Source of the DNA: CALJXB01 sp965225935
GTDB lineage: Bacteria; Pseudomonadota; Alphaproteobacteria; Kiloniellales; JAKSDN01
Direction: 5' to 3'
DNA: 64,000 nt
NCBI GenBank assembly: GCA_965225935.1
Contig: CBDDCC010000005.1
Span: 1-64,000, forward strand
Below are positions 17,561 to 26,525 of the stretch, one piece after another (the first letter of the stretch is position 1; the number at the start of each line of letters is the position of its first letter). The position numbers were made by a program, and so were the translations under genes. The notes below the pieces were generated by a model. It saw nothing but the letters and a program-made list of their open reading frames with translations, had not been told where the DNA came from and searched no databases.

Positions 17561-18487
17561 TCACCCATAGAGCTTGCGTGCCATTTCGGCATGTTCGAGG
17601 AGCGTTTCCTCCAGCGGACGAAGAGTCAGGCCCAAATCCTCCCGGGCCCGGCCTTGATCGACATTCGCCGGCATGGGTTGAACGCCCTCTTCGGCAAACG
17701 TGAACTCCGCTCCAGGAATGACGTCTCGAATCCGCTCGGCGAACTCCTGCAGCGAAAGGTCGTAGCCGCCGGAGTTGTAGACATCGTATTTCGGCGATGG
17801 ATGATCGGCGAGCGCAGCGTAGACATCGGCCGCATCCTCCACCCAAACGATCGAGTTGCGCTGTTCTCTCGGGTAGGGAAGATCGGCCCTCTTCCCGATC
17901 GCCGGCAGCGAGACGATATCGTTGGACCAGCGCGACAGTCCCGCGTCCTTGAGCGGGCTATGACAGACGCTGGGCCGGGTCCCGACGATCTCAACGCCGG
18001 TTCGCTCGGAATAGCGGCGGGCGAAGAACTCGGCAACATGTTGCGTGAGTCGAAACACGTAGGAGCCGTCGCTGATTCTGGCGTCGTCCTCGACGATCGG
18101 ACGGTCGCCCTGCTCGTCTTGCGTGCCATAGACCCCGATGGAACTTTCGTAGACAACACGGCGGATTCCGGTCGCCGCCGCAGCCTCAAACAGATTGACC
18201 GCAGCAACTATGTTTCTTTGCATCGTCGAGAACAGCTGGTCCTCGGTTTCGGCTCCGTAGAAGACCTCGCGGTTGACGATCGCATCCGGCTTCTCGAGCC
18301 TTATGATCTCCAGCACACGGCCTAGGTCGGCCGCCGATCCGCAATGCACCGGCACAGGACGCGGGAGCTCGAGCCGCCAGGGAACCGGGGCAAAGTCAAG
18401 CGCCACGACGTCATGGCCGCGAAGTTGAAGGCGCTTGACAATGGTTTGACCGAACCAAGTGGTGCCACCGGCAATGAGAACCTTCAT
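17561..18487 (-). CDS. Atypical NAD-dependent epimerase/dehydratase (extended SDR-like)
   Basis: 308 residues with an extended-SDR Rossmann fold. The glycine-rich loop reads AGGTTWFGQ rather than GGTGFIG, so its middle Gly is Thr. At the active site the expected Y-x3-K is Y-V-F-R-L (GSYVFRLTQ), so the catalytic Lys is missing. YESSIGVYG supplies the Ser/Tyr strand, and a WVEDAADVYAAL element is typical of the family. It may bind a nucleotide without classical epimerase chemistry. It is transcribed toward the GntR gene, with tandem GT-N2-AC boxes about 100 bases upstream of its start. Confidence 0.7.
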   Translation of the reverse strand: MKVLIAGGTTWFGQTIVKRLQLRGHDVVALDFAPVPWRLELPRPVPVHCGSAADLGRVLEIIRLEKPDAIVNREVFYGAETEDQLFSTMQRNIVAAVNLFEAAAATGIRRVVYESSIGVYGTQDEQGDRPIVEDDARISDGSYVFRLTQHVAEFFARRYSERTGVEIVGTRPSVCHSPLKDAGLSRWSNDIVSLPAIGKRADLPYPREQRNSIVWVEDAADVYAALADHPSPKYDVYNSGGYDLSLQEFAERIRDVIPGAEFTFAEEGVQPMPANVDQGRAREDLGLTLRPLEETLLEHAEMARKLYG

Positions 18488-18588
18488 TCTTGTCTCCCGG
18501 TTTCCCAGCCCAACTCGTTTTTGCGCTCAGCGGCGGAGGCGGACAGATAATTGCGACGCATCGGGACCCTACAGATGGCGAAGTTATA

Positions 18589-18608
18589 TGTCGACAGAAA
18601 TGTCTACA
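18589..18608. promoter_or_regulatory. Tandem GT-N2-AC boxes, possible GntR/FCD operator
   Basis: TGTCGACA (18589-18596) and TGTCTACA (18601-18608) have centres 12 bp apart, roughly one helical turn. FCD-type GntR regulators commonly bind palindromes with GT...AC cores. The pair lies about 100 bp upstream of the epimerase-like gene (minus strand) and 460 bp upstream of a GntR gene. The rest of the 577-base gap 18488-19065 holds no gene that can be supported. Confidence 0.4.
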
Positions 18609-19065
18609 ACCGTGCTCGACGGGTTTGCTGGAAGAGCAGCGGGGCTAACGCGGCCGTCGACAACTGCCGCCAGGCCTCGAACCTACGCACGGCTGCCGTT
18701 CCGTAAACCGGCTTGAACCACGGCTAGGGGATCGAATGCCAGAACGGAGCTATCGGCAACCGGGATTCATGCCGACTGGCCTGCCCCGTTCGGCACGAAG
18801 CGACCGTCACGGCGATCTCGACCGGCCCGGCCATCTTGTCGTTGACGCTGTCCATCGTCGGTCGAACGATCCCATGTCAGGGAAGCTGGCAGGGATCGAT
18901 GATCCGATTTCAAGCCTGGCGGGAGCCAAGGATGGTCCGTCTGCCCGCCGGCGGTTGTTCCTCAATTGCCAATTGCAGCGCCCTGGCACCATGGATAAAC
19001 GAGGGGCGGCCAAGCTATCATGAAGCGCCGAGCATCGGGTGCGACGGCTTTGAGGGAGAGCCGGT

Positions 19066-19806
19066 ATGGCGGCGAGGAAAGGTGCGCGGAAAAAGGCGGC
19101 ACCTAAAGGGAAAGGGGAGGGCTCCGCTCCCAGGACCAAACCCAAACGCGCGGCCGACACGGTCGAGCGCTTGTATGAAGCGGTGCATCAGATGGCCATC
19201 AGCTTCGAGATCCTGCCGGGCGCCCGACTGAATGAGGTGGAGTTGGCCAAGCGGTTCTCTGTGAGCCGTACGCCCTTGCGCGAAACGCTCAATCGCTTAG
19301 CGACGGAAGGTCTGCTCGATTTCGAGCCGAACCGTGGCTTCACGCGTCGACCGCTGACGACCGATGAAGTGGTGGACCTGTACGAAGCCCGCTCCATCAT
19401 AGAGGTCTCGGCCATCCGCTTGGCCTGTGGCCGGGCCAGCGACGACAGTATCCACGAACTGCGGGGCTATTGGGACGAGGTCAGGAAAAGCGAAGATCAG
19501 TCCTCAAGCACTCTCCTGACGTTGGACGAGCAGTTTCATGAGCGGCTTGCCGGCCTGTCCGACAATCAGGAACTCGTGCAGATCCTGAAGAGCATCAACG
19601 CCCGGATCCATTTCGTGCGCTGGATGGATCTTGAGAATGCCGAGCGCCGTTCGGCGACTTATCATGAGCATCAGGTTGTCCTCGACAAGCTCTTGGCCCG
19701 CGACGAGGAAGACTGCGCGATGCATCTTAGGAACCATATTGTCCGTCGGCGGGATCAGATCGTCGAGATCATTGAAAAAGGCGTCGTTCGGCTGTTCATG
19801 AGATAG
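19066..19806 (+). CDS. GntR-family (FCD) transcriptional regulator
   Basis: 246 residues. A Lys/Arg/Ala-rich N-terminal tail of about 30 residues precedes the winged helix-turn-helix (LNEVELAKRFSVSRTPLRETLNRLATEGLL) and an FCD domain with LTLDEQFHERLAGLSDN, YHEHQVVLDKLL and HLRNHI carrying the usual His and Asp positions. It resembles the regulator at 16352 in plan, so the two may be diverged paralogues. It lies alone between two long gaps. Its target is not evident; the upstream epimerase-like gene is one candidate. Confidence 0.88.
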   Translation: MAARKGARKKAAPKGKGEGSAPRTKPKRAADTVERLYEAVHQMAISFEILPGARLNEVELAKRFSVSRTPLRETLNRLATEGLLDFEPNRGFTRRPLTTDEVVDLYEARSIIEVSAIRLACGRASDDSIHELRGYWDEVRKSEDQSSSTLLTLDEQFHERLAGLSDNQELVQILKSINARIHFVRWMDLENAERRSATYHEHQVVLDKLLARDEEDCAMHLRNHIVRRRDQIVEIIEKGVVRLFMR

Positions 19807-19829
19807 ACGGGTTCGTTCGCGCCTTTGGG

Positions 19830-20040
19830 TACTGCCGCGGCGCTGAACGGCTCTCCGGGAATGAAATCGAACCGCTTGGCGGGTGCGGCGCGCTGCGCGA
19901 GCCGTGAGCCCGGCGGGGCACCCGGCCCGGCAGCTGCAAGCGGAAGCTGCAGACGGCACCTGGCCAGGTGAAGCTGACGGTCCCGAAGCTGCATCGACAG
20001 CCAGTCCAGAGGGCGGTTAGAGACGGCTGTGCGGGACACG
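19830..20040 (+). pseudogene. IS256-type transposase remnant (N-terminal portion)
   Basis: From 19945 the sequence reads KLQTAPGQVKLTVPKLHRQPVQ, matching the motif in the N-terminal half of IS256-family transposases that normally reads as a ...T..G.v.LkvPKLR.. strand. Flanking sequence is out of frame or diverged, and no terminal repeats were seen. Together with 6330-6570 it suggests that an IS256 element once visited this region. The remainder of the gap up to 20427 shows nothing else I can identify. Confidence 0.45.
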
Positions 20041-20427
20041 GCCGAAGGCCGGCCGGCAAGAGATAGCGGCGGCCGAACAGGAAGCCTTGTCCTTGGGTTC
20101 TGCTCCACCGGCCGGATTGTCTTGCCGCGGCGCCCGCAGGGGCTCCCCCCTGGGTGCAGGCCCTCAGTTCAACGGCAGGGAACCGTGCCGCCAAAGCCCG
20201 GCGATCCTCGCCCGGCGGAGAGCCCGGAAGCGGCCCAGCGACCCGTTTCCGGGAGACGGGCCGGCGCCGCATGCCAAGTCGAAGGGCCGGAACCGGCCGG
20301 GTTCCCCCACCTCCGGTTGTCCAACACGCACATTTGATGTCCCGCGACGCTTCGTGATCTGGGTCCCGGCTTGGCGGGTATATCCTCGAAGCGGGCGGAG
20401 ATCCACGTTCGCGAGAAGGGCAACGCC

Positions 20428-20745
20428 ATGCGCACCGGACCGCCAAGCACAGGGCCGCTGAAACCACCCCGATCCACATCTCGGCCTGGACGGCGAGCGG
20501 GCACGACCGCCGCCACCCGTATCCGCCGATACGCCAACGTCCTCATCGACCGCTACGGCGACGACGCCTTGATCGAGGCCGCTCTGAGAGGAGTCAAGCT
20601 CCTGAAGAAAGGGGAGATCGACGGCTATCTCCTGTGGGAGGAGATCGTCAAGGCGATCGAAGAGATTCAACGAGAAGGGGCAACGCGAGAGCGAGGCCGC
20701 CGGCTTCAGACGTCCGGCCGGCGAGGCCGGACGGGCAGAGGATGA
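20428..20745 (+). CDS. Small conserved hypothetical protein
   Basis: 105 residues starting at ATG 20428 with GAGAAGG about nine bases upstream. The N-terminal third and the C-terminus are basic, Arg/Pro-rich and probably disordered. The centre is a compact helical module: YANVLIDRYGDDALIEAALR followed by GVKLLKKGEIDGYLLWEEIVKAIEEIQR. Small proteins with this D-DALIEAALR...W..I..AIEE.. pattern occur in alphaproteobacteria, but I know no function for them. It lies 160 bases before the PhyH-family gene. Confidence 0.6.
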   Translation: MRTGPPSTGPLKPPRSTSRPGRRAGTTAATRIRRYANVLIDRYGDDALIEAALRGVKLLKKGEIDGYLLWEEIVKAIEEIQREGATRERGRRLQTSGRRGRTGRG

Positions 20746-20907
20746 CCCGGAGCCGCCTTTTGCAACTCTGTCCTTTGCCTCCTCTCCGGAGGCCGATCCC
20801 TGCCGTCCCGGTTGTACCCATCCCTTCGACGCTGGCTCCTGGCGGCAGGTTGCCGTCCTGCCGTCGCCCAGCGGTCCGGGCCGGCCCCTGATCGATCGAT
20901 CTGAGGG

Positions 20908-21660
20908 ATGTCCAAGCCGGTTCGTTTCCAGCGCCGTGTCCATTCGGATCTCGAGCCCACGCCGAACCTGGTGCGAGAGTTCGAAAGCTACGGGTTTTCC
21001 GTGGTCAACGATGTCCTGAAGCCCGACACCTGTCGCGACCTTGCCGAATATGTCGACAGCGAGATCGGCAAAGGCCCAATCCAGAGGCCGTTCGGCTCCA
21101 TCGTCGAGCGGGAACACCGCTACGACACGCCCTTCCGTGTCGCGGGCATCCCGCGCGAGATCCTGACCGTGACGTGCCGGCACCCCAGGTTAGGCGGGCT
21201 CCTGAACTCGTTGGTCACCCCCGATGCCACGCTGGTCGAACTCTCCGCCCTTACGAGCTACCCCGGAGCGGCGGCCCAGCGCCTTCACACCGATACCCTG
21301 TTTCATCCCGGCGACGCCCTCCAGGTTTGCGTCTTCATCGCCCTCGATGACATCGAGCCGGACATGGGGCCGTTGGAGATCCTGGGACGGTCGTCGCGCG
21401 GCCGCCCCGTAACGGAAAGCTCCGTCGTGTTCCCCATGACCGTCGGACGCGGCGATGCCGTCGTCATGGATTCGACGGCCGCGCACAGGGGCAGCGCGAA
21501 CACCTCGGGGAGCAGGGCGCGGCGGGTCTTCTACTTCTCGTTCCAAAGCCCGATCGGCAACGGTCCGTTGCGCAAGATCTACTCGATCCAAAAGCAAGAG
21601 GACGAGACCTTCACGCTTGCCCAGCTTGTCGGACGCAAAGCTTGGTCCCGGTCCGCCTGA
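20908..21660 (+). CDS. Phytanoyl-CoA dioxygenase (PhyH) family protein
   Basis: 250 residues of the double-stranded beta-helix Fe(II)/2-oxoglutarate dioxygenase fold. The iron ligands are H127-T-D129 (QRLHTDTLFHPGD) and H193 (TAAHRGSAN), with the 2-oxoglutarate Arg in SGSRARR about ten residues later. PhyH-family enzymes hydroxylate lipids, osmolytes such as ectoine, and many natural products; the substrate here is unknown. It is the second 2-oxoglutarate dioxygenase of the region, 6.7 kb from the TauD-type one. Confidence 0.8.
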   Translation: MSKPVRFQRRVHSDLEPTPNLVREFESYGFSVVNDVLKPDTCRDLAEYVDSEIGKGPIQRPFGSIVEREHRYDTPFRVAGIPREILTVTCRHPRLGGLLNSLVTPDATLVELSALTSYPGAAAQRLHTDTLFHPGDALQVCVFIALDDIEPDMGPLEILGRSSRGRPVTESSVVFPMTVGRGDAVVMDSTAAHRGSANTSGSRARRVFYFSFQSPIGNGPLRKIYSIQKQEDETFTLAQLVGRKAWSRSA

Positions 21661-21791
21661 GGCCTGGCTACCGTGGCCCGTCCCTGGACCGCTCCCTCGC
21701 TTCAACATCGCAAGGACCGAAACCGGTTGCAGCCCCCACCCGTCGGCGCCGCCGGGGCGCCTGACAGGCCGAAGTCGGCGCGAAGTGAAAG

Positions 21792-22661
21792 TCATCCGAT
21801 TTCGCCAAGGATACTCGAATAAGCCGGCGTCCAGCCGAGCTCTCGCGCGATCTTCCGCCCGCTCATCCGCTGGTCGAGCATTGGACCAGCCGCCCACGCG
21901 CCTTCCTCCGCGATGACCTCGTTCCTGCCGCGTACCAGGGGCCCGGCGGCAAGTCCGAATCGCCGGCCGAGCGCATCGGCGATCCGACCGACGGGAACGC
22001 CCGTTTCGGCCGCCACGCAGTAGGACTCCGACGGCGCACCGCCTTCCAGCACCAGCCGATATGCGGCGGCAAGGTCGCGACGGTGAACGACGGGCCATCG
22101 AGTGTCCGGCGATCCCCATACCTCGACGCGGCCCCTTTCTCGCGCGCCGGCGATGAGCCTCGTGAGAACGCCGCCATCTCGATCGTAGACCATCGCCGGG
22201 TGAACTATCATTGCATCCAGATGCCGTGCCGCGAGAACTCGATCCCCGTTGCCGATCATCCAGGCGAACGAAGGGATGGGGTCGAACGGCGTCGCCTCGT
22301 CGGCGATCCTGTCGCCCGTCTCGCCGTAGAGCCAGCAGCCGCCCGTGTAGATGAAGCGGATCCTGCGGGCGGCCGATTCCACCTCGGCCAGCATCGCCTC
22401 GACCAGAGTGAGGTCGACCTCGCCCATGTCCTCGGTGAAGGTGGCGGCGACATGGATGATTGCATCCACCTCGCGGACGATTCGCACCCATTTCCGCGGG
22501 ACGCGAAGATCGCCGCGTACTACCTCGATCCCCTTCGCCGAGAGCCTCCGTTCGCTCTCGTCTGACCTGGCCAGCGCGACAAGGTCATGGCCGTGCCCCG
22601 CTAGGTCATCCGATAGCGGCTCGCCGATCGTGCCGGTGGCGCCGAGAATCAAGGTGCGCAT
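21792..22661 (-). CDS. NAD(P)-binding epimerase-like protein (atypical SDR)
   Basis: 289 residues with an intact nucleotide-binding GATGTIG motif at the N-terminus, a GDLRVP acidic-loop element, and IIHVAATF after beta-4. The region where Y-x3-K would be expected reads FAWMIGNGDRVLAA, without the Tyr or Lys, while the preceding strand has YTGGCWLYG. It may be a nucleotide-binding or NmrA/atypical-SDR-like protein rather than an active epimerase. It is transcribed opposite to the PhyH gene and alone. Confidence 0.7.
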   Translation of the reverse strand: MRTLILGATGTIGEPLSDDLAGHGHDLVALARSDESERRLSAKGIEVVRGDLRVPRKWVRIVREVDAIIHVAATFTEDMGEVDLTLVEAMLAEVESAARRIRFIYTGGCWLYGETGDRIADEATPFDPIPSFAWMIGNGDRVLAARHLDAMIVHPAMVYDRDGGVLTRLIAGARERGRVEVWGSPDTRWPVVHRRDLAAAYRLVLEGGAPSESYCVAAETGVPVGRIADALGRRFGLAAGPLVRGRNEVIAEEGAWAAGPMLDQRMSGRKIARELGWTPAYSSILGEIG

Positions 22662-22870
22662 GACCAGTTCCTAGGTTCGAGCAGCGGATCCGACATCACG
22701 CCTCGGTCTTGAGGCCCATCTCCCGAAGATCGGAGTAGACGGGGATTCTTGGCTGGAACGCGCCGTTCCGTCCGGCCGCGGCAACCGTCTTCCCACGAGC
22801 GGTTTTCGGCGAGCCGTCCCGCGAACGGTCGATCTCGCGCCCGGCCGGTTGGGGGGCGCTGGCACAGGAT

Positions 22871-23296
22871 CTAGCTGCGCGAGGCAAAATCGGCGTCGCG
22901 CGGATCGCCAAGGGTTACGCTGTTCAGATAGCCCTTCTTGATCCTCTTGCCCTGGAAGAGGAAGAGCGCGATCGCGCGGGTCTCGAAGGGATGGCCCGAT
23001 GCGTGCGATTTGCCCCGCGTGACGTGCATGCTGAAGAGCCTATTGCCCGATTCCATCATCTCCACGAAGTCTTGACGTTCGACAGCCGCGTCCTTCCGCA
23101 TACGGTCGATCCGGCTCTGAAACTGCTGGCGGGACAGATCGTGTCCATCGATCTCGGCCGAAAAGTCCGGTGCCAGATATGTATCAGCGATCTCTTGCGC
23201 GCTCTTCCCCGCGGCGAACACCCAATCGGCCATGAAGTCCTGGAAGATCGTTTGAAGCGACCCGGTGAAGCCGTTCCTGTTCTGTCGGACTGGCAT
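22871..23296 (-). CDS. SnoaL/NTF2-like fold protein
   Basis: 141 residues predicted to form the cone-shaped NTF2-like fold, with an N-terminal helix (LQTIFQDFMADWVFAAG), DTYLAPDFSAEIDG, and late beta-strands RAIALFLFQGKRIKKGYLNSV. Such proteins act as small-molecule cyclases, isomerases or binding proteins; no catalytic residue can be assigned here. It is alone, about 210 bases downstream of the epimerase-like gene on the same strand in map order but with its own upstream region. Confidence 0.55.
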   Translation of the reverse strand: MPVRQNRNGFTGSLQTIFQDFMADWVFAAGKSAQEIADTYLAPDFSAEIDGHDLSRQQFQSRIDRMRKDAAVERQDFVEMMESGNRLFSMHVTRGKSHASGHPFETRAIALFLFQGKRIKKGYLNSVTLGDPRDADFASRS

Positions 23297-23641
23297 CGGT
23301 TCAGCGCTCCATATTGTTGACTGGAATCCCGTTCATCGACGCTCCCTCTGGAGATCGTGCTGCCGACGGCTGGGACGATCAAGCCAGAACGCGCCTGACC
23401 AGAATGTTTGGCGGTCCACGTCTCGGTCCCGTGTTGGCTGGTCTCCGCAGCTCCGCGGGCCAGGCCGGAAGGTCCGCTTACCGCCCGAACGCGGACGCTC
23501 GAAATGGGATGCCCGCCGTAGCCGGGCTCATGCCAACCCCGCGCCCCAACGGTCGGCGCCTTTCATTGCGGATTTAGGCCCTGGCGCTCGCGGATGGACC
23601 GGACTAGCTTGCCCGTTCCAGGAAGCAATCGGTATCGGCCC
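23297..23641. other. Intergenic region, no gene seen
   Basis: A 345-base divergent region between the SnoaL-like gene (minus) and a small basic-protein gene (plus). No clear promoter match, repeat or RNA was recognised. Confidence 0.4.
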
Positions 23642-24130
23642 ATGACGGCACTTCTGAATCGCATAGCCAAATACACGACCGAACGGGAGTTCGAGCTGGT
23701 TCATGACGTTCTGTCGAAAGGACTGAGGGATCTCGACAAGCCAACCTTGAGAAAGCGCATCACGACATTGCGCCGACACTCCGACAAGGCGCGCGCCAGA
23801 GCGATTGCGGAGGCGCGCAAGGGGTTGTCGGGAACCTTGTCGAAGAGGAAGGCCGAGATCTTTCGTCAGGCCCTGGCAAGATGCGAACACCGGCTCTTGG
23901 ACATCGAGATCCAGGACGCCCACGATCAGCACAAGAAGGCTGCGCGCAAGGCGCTCCTGACGAAGCAAGGCGCCAAGAAAAGGAAACCGCGGCCTGCCAG
24001 TCGAACCGCCTCGAAAGGCATGGCGTCCAGGCCGAGGCGCACGGCAGTGCCGCGACTGACCGCCGGTCGGGAGAAGGGGCATGTCCTCGCGGTTCAGCGC
24101 CGGGGTCAGGCGAAGCGCGATAGCCGGTAG
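23642..24130 (+). CDS. Hypothetical basic protein
   Basis: 162 residues from ATG 23642. The N-terminal ~100 residues are charged helix (TTEREFELVHDVLSKGLRD, RKRITTLRRHSDKARARAI). The C-terminal 50 residues are rich in Lys, Arg, Ala and Pro and look like a histone- or nucleic-acid-binding tail. I recognise no family. It could bind DNA or RNA, but this is inferred only from charge. Confidence 0.5.
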   Translation: MTALLNRIAKYTTEREFELVHDVLSKGLRDLDKPTLRKRITTLRRHSDKARARAIAEARKGLSGTLSKRKAEIFRQALARCEHRLLDIEIQDAHDQHKKAARKALLTKQGAKKRKPRPASRTASKGMASRPRRTAVPRLTAGREKGHVLAVQRRGQAKRDSR

Positions 24131-24429
24131 CCGGAGAGCGCCGACCCGGTCTCGATCCTCCCGTTCCTCGAGGGAATGGGCGGATCGAGCCTGACGGCGC
24201 GGCTGGTCGCAAGACATCACACAAGACATCTCAGTAGCGACGCCAGGCTGAACCCAGCTCCGGGACCGCCGCAGAGGCCGTTCCCTCACAGACGACTTTC
24301 GGCTACCCGGCCAGCGAACGGCCGACCTCGCGCCCGCAACGGTTGCGTCGCCCATAACGACAGCCGCAGCCGGCAGGCGGCCAGACAGGCCTTTCGCCAC
24401 CCGTTCCGGACAAAGGGCGTTCTGGCTTC

Positions 24430-24921
24430 CTATCGGAGATAGAACATCTCAACACGTACCGCACCGGGTGGGACGGCCGCTCGATCGAACGGCGGCTCGT
24501 CATACGGCCCCAACGCACCGGACGTTCCGAAACCCTCGAGTGCGGTATAGCCGTCCATGCCGAATTCCAGGTCCTCGTTCTCGTCATGAAAGATGGCGAC
24601 CGCGTAGGGCCCCTGGGTGAGGGCCGGGAAATCCGCGACAACCGTGCCTTCGGCCGCCGGCACCCGCGCGTAGTCGGCATAGTCCTCGTCGTCATAGCGG
24701 GCGAGCGCTTCAGCGTTATCGTAGACGGTGACGATGACATGACCCTTCGCGTTGCGGACTCCCTGGATCTCGACCCTGAGGCCATCATGGTCCGCTTCCG
24801 CAACAGGGCCCACGGATCGGGCTTCCGGCGACGCCACGCTGGAGAGCCAGCCGCCGCCTACCAGGATGACCAGGGTCAGCAGCGTCGCGGCGGTCAGGTT
24901 GGTAACGGGACGCAACCGCAC
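24430..24921 (-). CDS. DUF2141 domain-containing exported protein
   Basis: 163 residues with an N-terminal hydrophobic signal or anchor (residues about 10-30). The DUF2141 beta-sandwich follows: LRVEIQGVRNAKGHVIVTVYD, then PYAVAIFHDENEDLEFGMDG with the conserved HDxN acidic loop, and a final Val/Glu strand. The function of the family is unknown; it is extracytoplasmic. It directly follows the desaturase gene (three bases between the stop and this start), so the two are co-transcribed. Confidence 0.75.
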   Translation of the reverse strand: MRLRPVTNLTAATLLTLVILVGGGWLSSVASPEARSVGPVAEADHDGLRVEIQGVRNAKGHVIVTVYDNAEALARYDDEDYADYARVPAAEGTVVADFPALTQGPYAVAIFHDENEDLEFGMDGYTALEGFGTSGALGPYDEPPFDRAAVPPGAVRVEMFYLR

Positions 24922-24924
24922 CTG

Positions 24925-25830
24925 CTACTCTGCCGGCATGGCCGAGGCGGCCGGACGCGGAGCGGGCGGCCCCCAGCCCGGCGGCATGACGAGCGCGCGA
25001 ACCTTGTTGACCAGGCCCGGCGTCCGCACCAGCTTGGCGCCGAGTTCGTACAGTCCATGGAAGAAGACGACGACCGGATTGACCGATTCGATCTGCTTCG
25101 TCAGGCCGTAGACGACCGGCTCCTCCTCGGCCTGGAAGGTGCCGAATAGGCGGTCCCAGATGATGAACATGCCCCCATAGTTCTTGTCGAGGTATTGCGG
25201 GTTCGAGCCGTGGTGGACCCGGTGGTGGGACGGCGTGTTCATGACCGCCTCGATGATCCAAGGCAGCTTCTTGACCGCTTCCGTATGGAGGAACGTCTGG
25301 TACTGCAACACGAAGAGGGTGGTGAAAATCACGACCAGCGGGTCGAAGCCAAGCGCCACCAGGGGCAGGTTGAACGCGATCGGCCAGAGATCGTCCAACG
25401 GCCCGAAGCGGTAGGCGACCGAGATGTTGAAGTGCGGCGAGGAGTGGTGGACCTGGTGGGTCGCCCAGGCCACGGCGACGCGATGGGTGAAACGGTGTTC
25501 CCAGTAGTAGCAGAGGTCGGCCAGGAAGACGCAAACGATCAGGCTGACCCAGGTGGTCTCTATGTCGAACAGAGCGAACTGGTGCACCGAATAGAACGCG
25601 AGGCCGTAGAGCCCGAAGAACAGGGTGTAGCTGAGCACCAGGTAAGCGCCCTGGACAAGCGCGTTGGCAACCGAATCGCCGACCAGGTTCCAGCTCATGC
25701 GCTTGAAGACGGCGTATCGCAGCAACTCGCAGGCGAACAGGCCGATCGAGACATAGAAGACCCAATCGTTCATCAGGCTCTCCATGGACCCGAGGGTCGA
25801 GTCGCTCACCTGGTCCAACAGCGTTGCCAT
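24925..25830 (-). CDS. Sterol desaturase / fatty-acid hydroxylase family membrane protein
   Basis: 301 residues from ATG 25830 (GGAGAA six bases upstream); a longer TTG frame would run into the operator. Several membrane helices surround the di-iron histidine clusters HRFTH, HQVHHSS and HRVHHG that define the superfamily. These enzymes hydroxylate or desaturate acyl chains, sterols or carotenoids at the membrane. It is divergent from a TetR regulator, with a palindrome between them, and followed immediately by the DUF2141 gene, so it is probably controlled by that regulator. Confidence 0.85.
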   Translation of the reverse strand: MATLLDQVSDSTLGSMESLMNDWVFYVSIGLFACELLRYAVFKRMSWNLVGDSVANALVQGAYLVLSYTLFFGLYGLAFYSVHQFALFDIETTWVSLIVCVFLADLCYYWEHRFTHRVAVAWATHQVHHSSPHFNISVAYRFGPLDDLWPIAFNLPLVALGFDPLVVIFTTLFVLQYQTFLHTEAVKKLPWIIEAVMNTPSHHRVHHGSNPQYLDKNYGGMFIIWDRLFGTFQAEEEPVVYGLTKQIESVNPVVVFFHGLYELGAKLVRTPGLVNKVRALVMPPGWGPPAPRPAASAMPAE

Positions 25831-25901
25831 GTAGCGTTCTCCGACGGTAAACCTTGCAAGTCGTCGATCTTGATAACCGTAGTTAGGCACTCTAGAGTTG
25901 T

Positions 25902-25917
25902 TTGTCAATATAGACAA
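25902..25917. promoter_or_regulatory. Palindromic operator TTGTC-N6-GACAA
   Basis: TTGTC (25902-25906) and GACAA (25913-25917) form a 5-bp inverted repeat with a six-base AT spacer, immediately before the TetR start codon and 72 bases from the desaturase start. A second 10-bp palindrome, ACTCTAGAGT, lies at 25889-25898. TetR proteins typically bind such sites between themselves and a divergent target. Confidence 0.6.
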
Positions 25918-25920
25918 TAA

Positions 25921-26514
25921 ATGGTCGGCCCCATGCCACGCCCGAGCATCAAACAGGAGAGACGCTCACAGGTGCTCGACGCCTATGAGATCTGCTTGAC
26001 GCGCTACGGCGTCGAGGGAACGACCCTCGATCGGGTCGCCGAGGAAGCGGGTCTGGCGCGCCCCTTGATCCGGCACAACGTCGGCAACCGAAAGGACCTG
26101 CTGGCGGCGACCGTGAAGCGGTTCATCAAGCGTTCCGACGAGTCGACCCGGCAGCTGCTCGACGCCCTGCCCAAGGAAGCCCGGCTGGCAACCCTGATCG
26201 AGTGGCTGTTCGATCCCGCGGCATCCGATCCGCGCATGGTGCTGGTATCCGGCGCCCTGATTGCGGCGGGCGCCAACGATCCTGATTTGGCGCGGACGAT
26301 GCGAAACTGGACCCGCGATTTCGTCGACACCATGGCCGATACCGTCCGGACGTCGCACCCACGCGCCGGCGAGGATGCGGTTCGGTGCGTCGCGGCGGGT
26401 ATCGCCTCGGCCTACTTCACGGCGGAGTCGGTGACGCCGATGGGCCCCATGAGCGATTTCCGGGAGGCCTGCAAGCAAGCTGCCTTGCGCCTCGCCGAGA
26501 CCTTGGAGAGTTGA
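25921..26514 (+). CDS. TetR-family transcriptional repressor
   Basis: 197 residues. The N-terminal helix-turn-helix is clear: RSQVLDAYEICLTRYGVEGTTLDRVAEEAGLARPLIRHNVGNRKDLLAATV. The ligand-binding helical domain follows. ATG 25933 (MPRPS) is an alternative start. It is divergent from the desaturase gene over a shared palindrome and is followed after 11 bases by the choloylglycine-hydrolase-type gene, so it likely represses both sides and itself. Confidence 0.88.
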   Translation: MVGPMPRPSIKQERRSQVLDAYEICLTRYGVEGTTLDRVAEEAGLARPLIRHNVGNRKDLLAATVKRFIKRSDESTRQLLDALPKEARLATLIEWLFDPAASDPRMVLVSGALIAAGANDPDLARTMRNWTRDFVDTMADTVRTSHPRAGEDAVRCVAAGIASAYFTAESVTPMGPMSDFREACKQAALRLAETLES

Positions 26515-26525
26515 GGAGTTCGATC

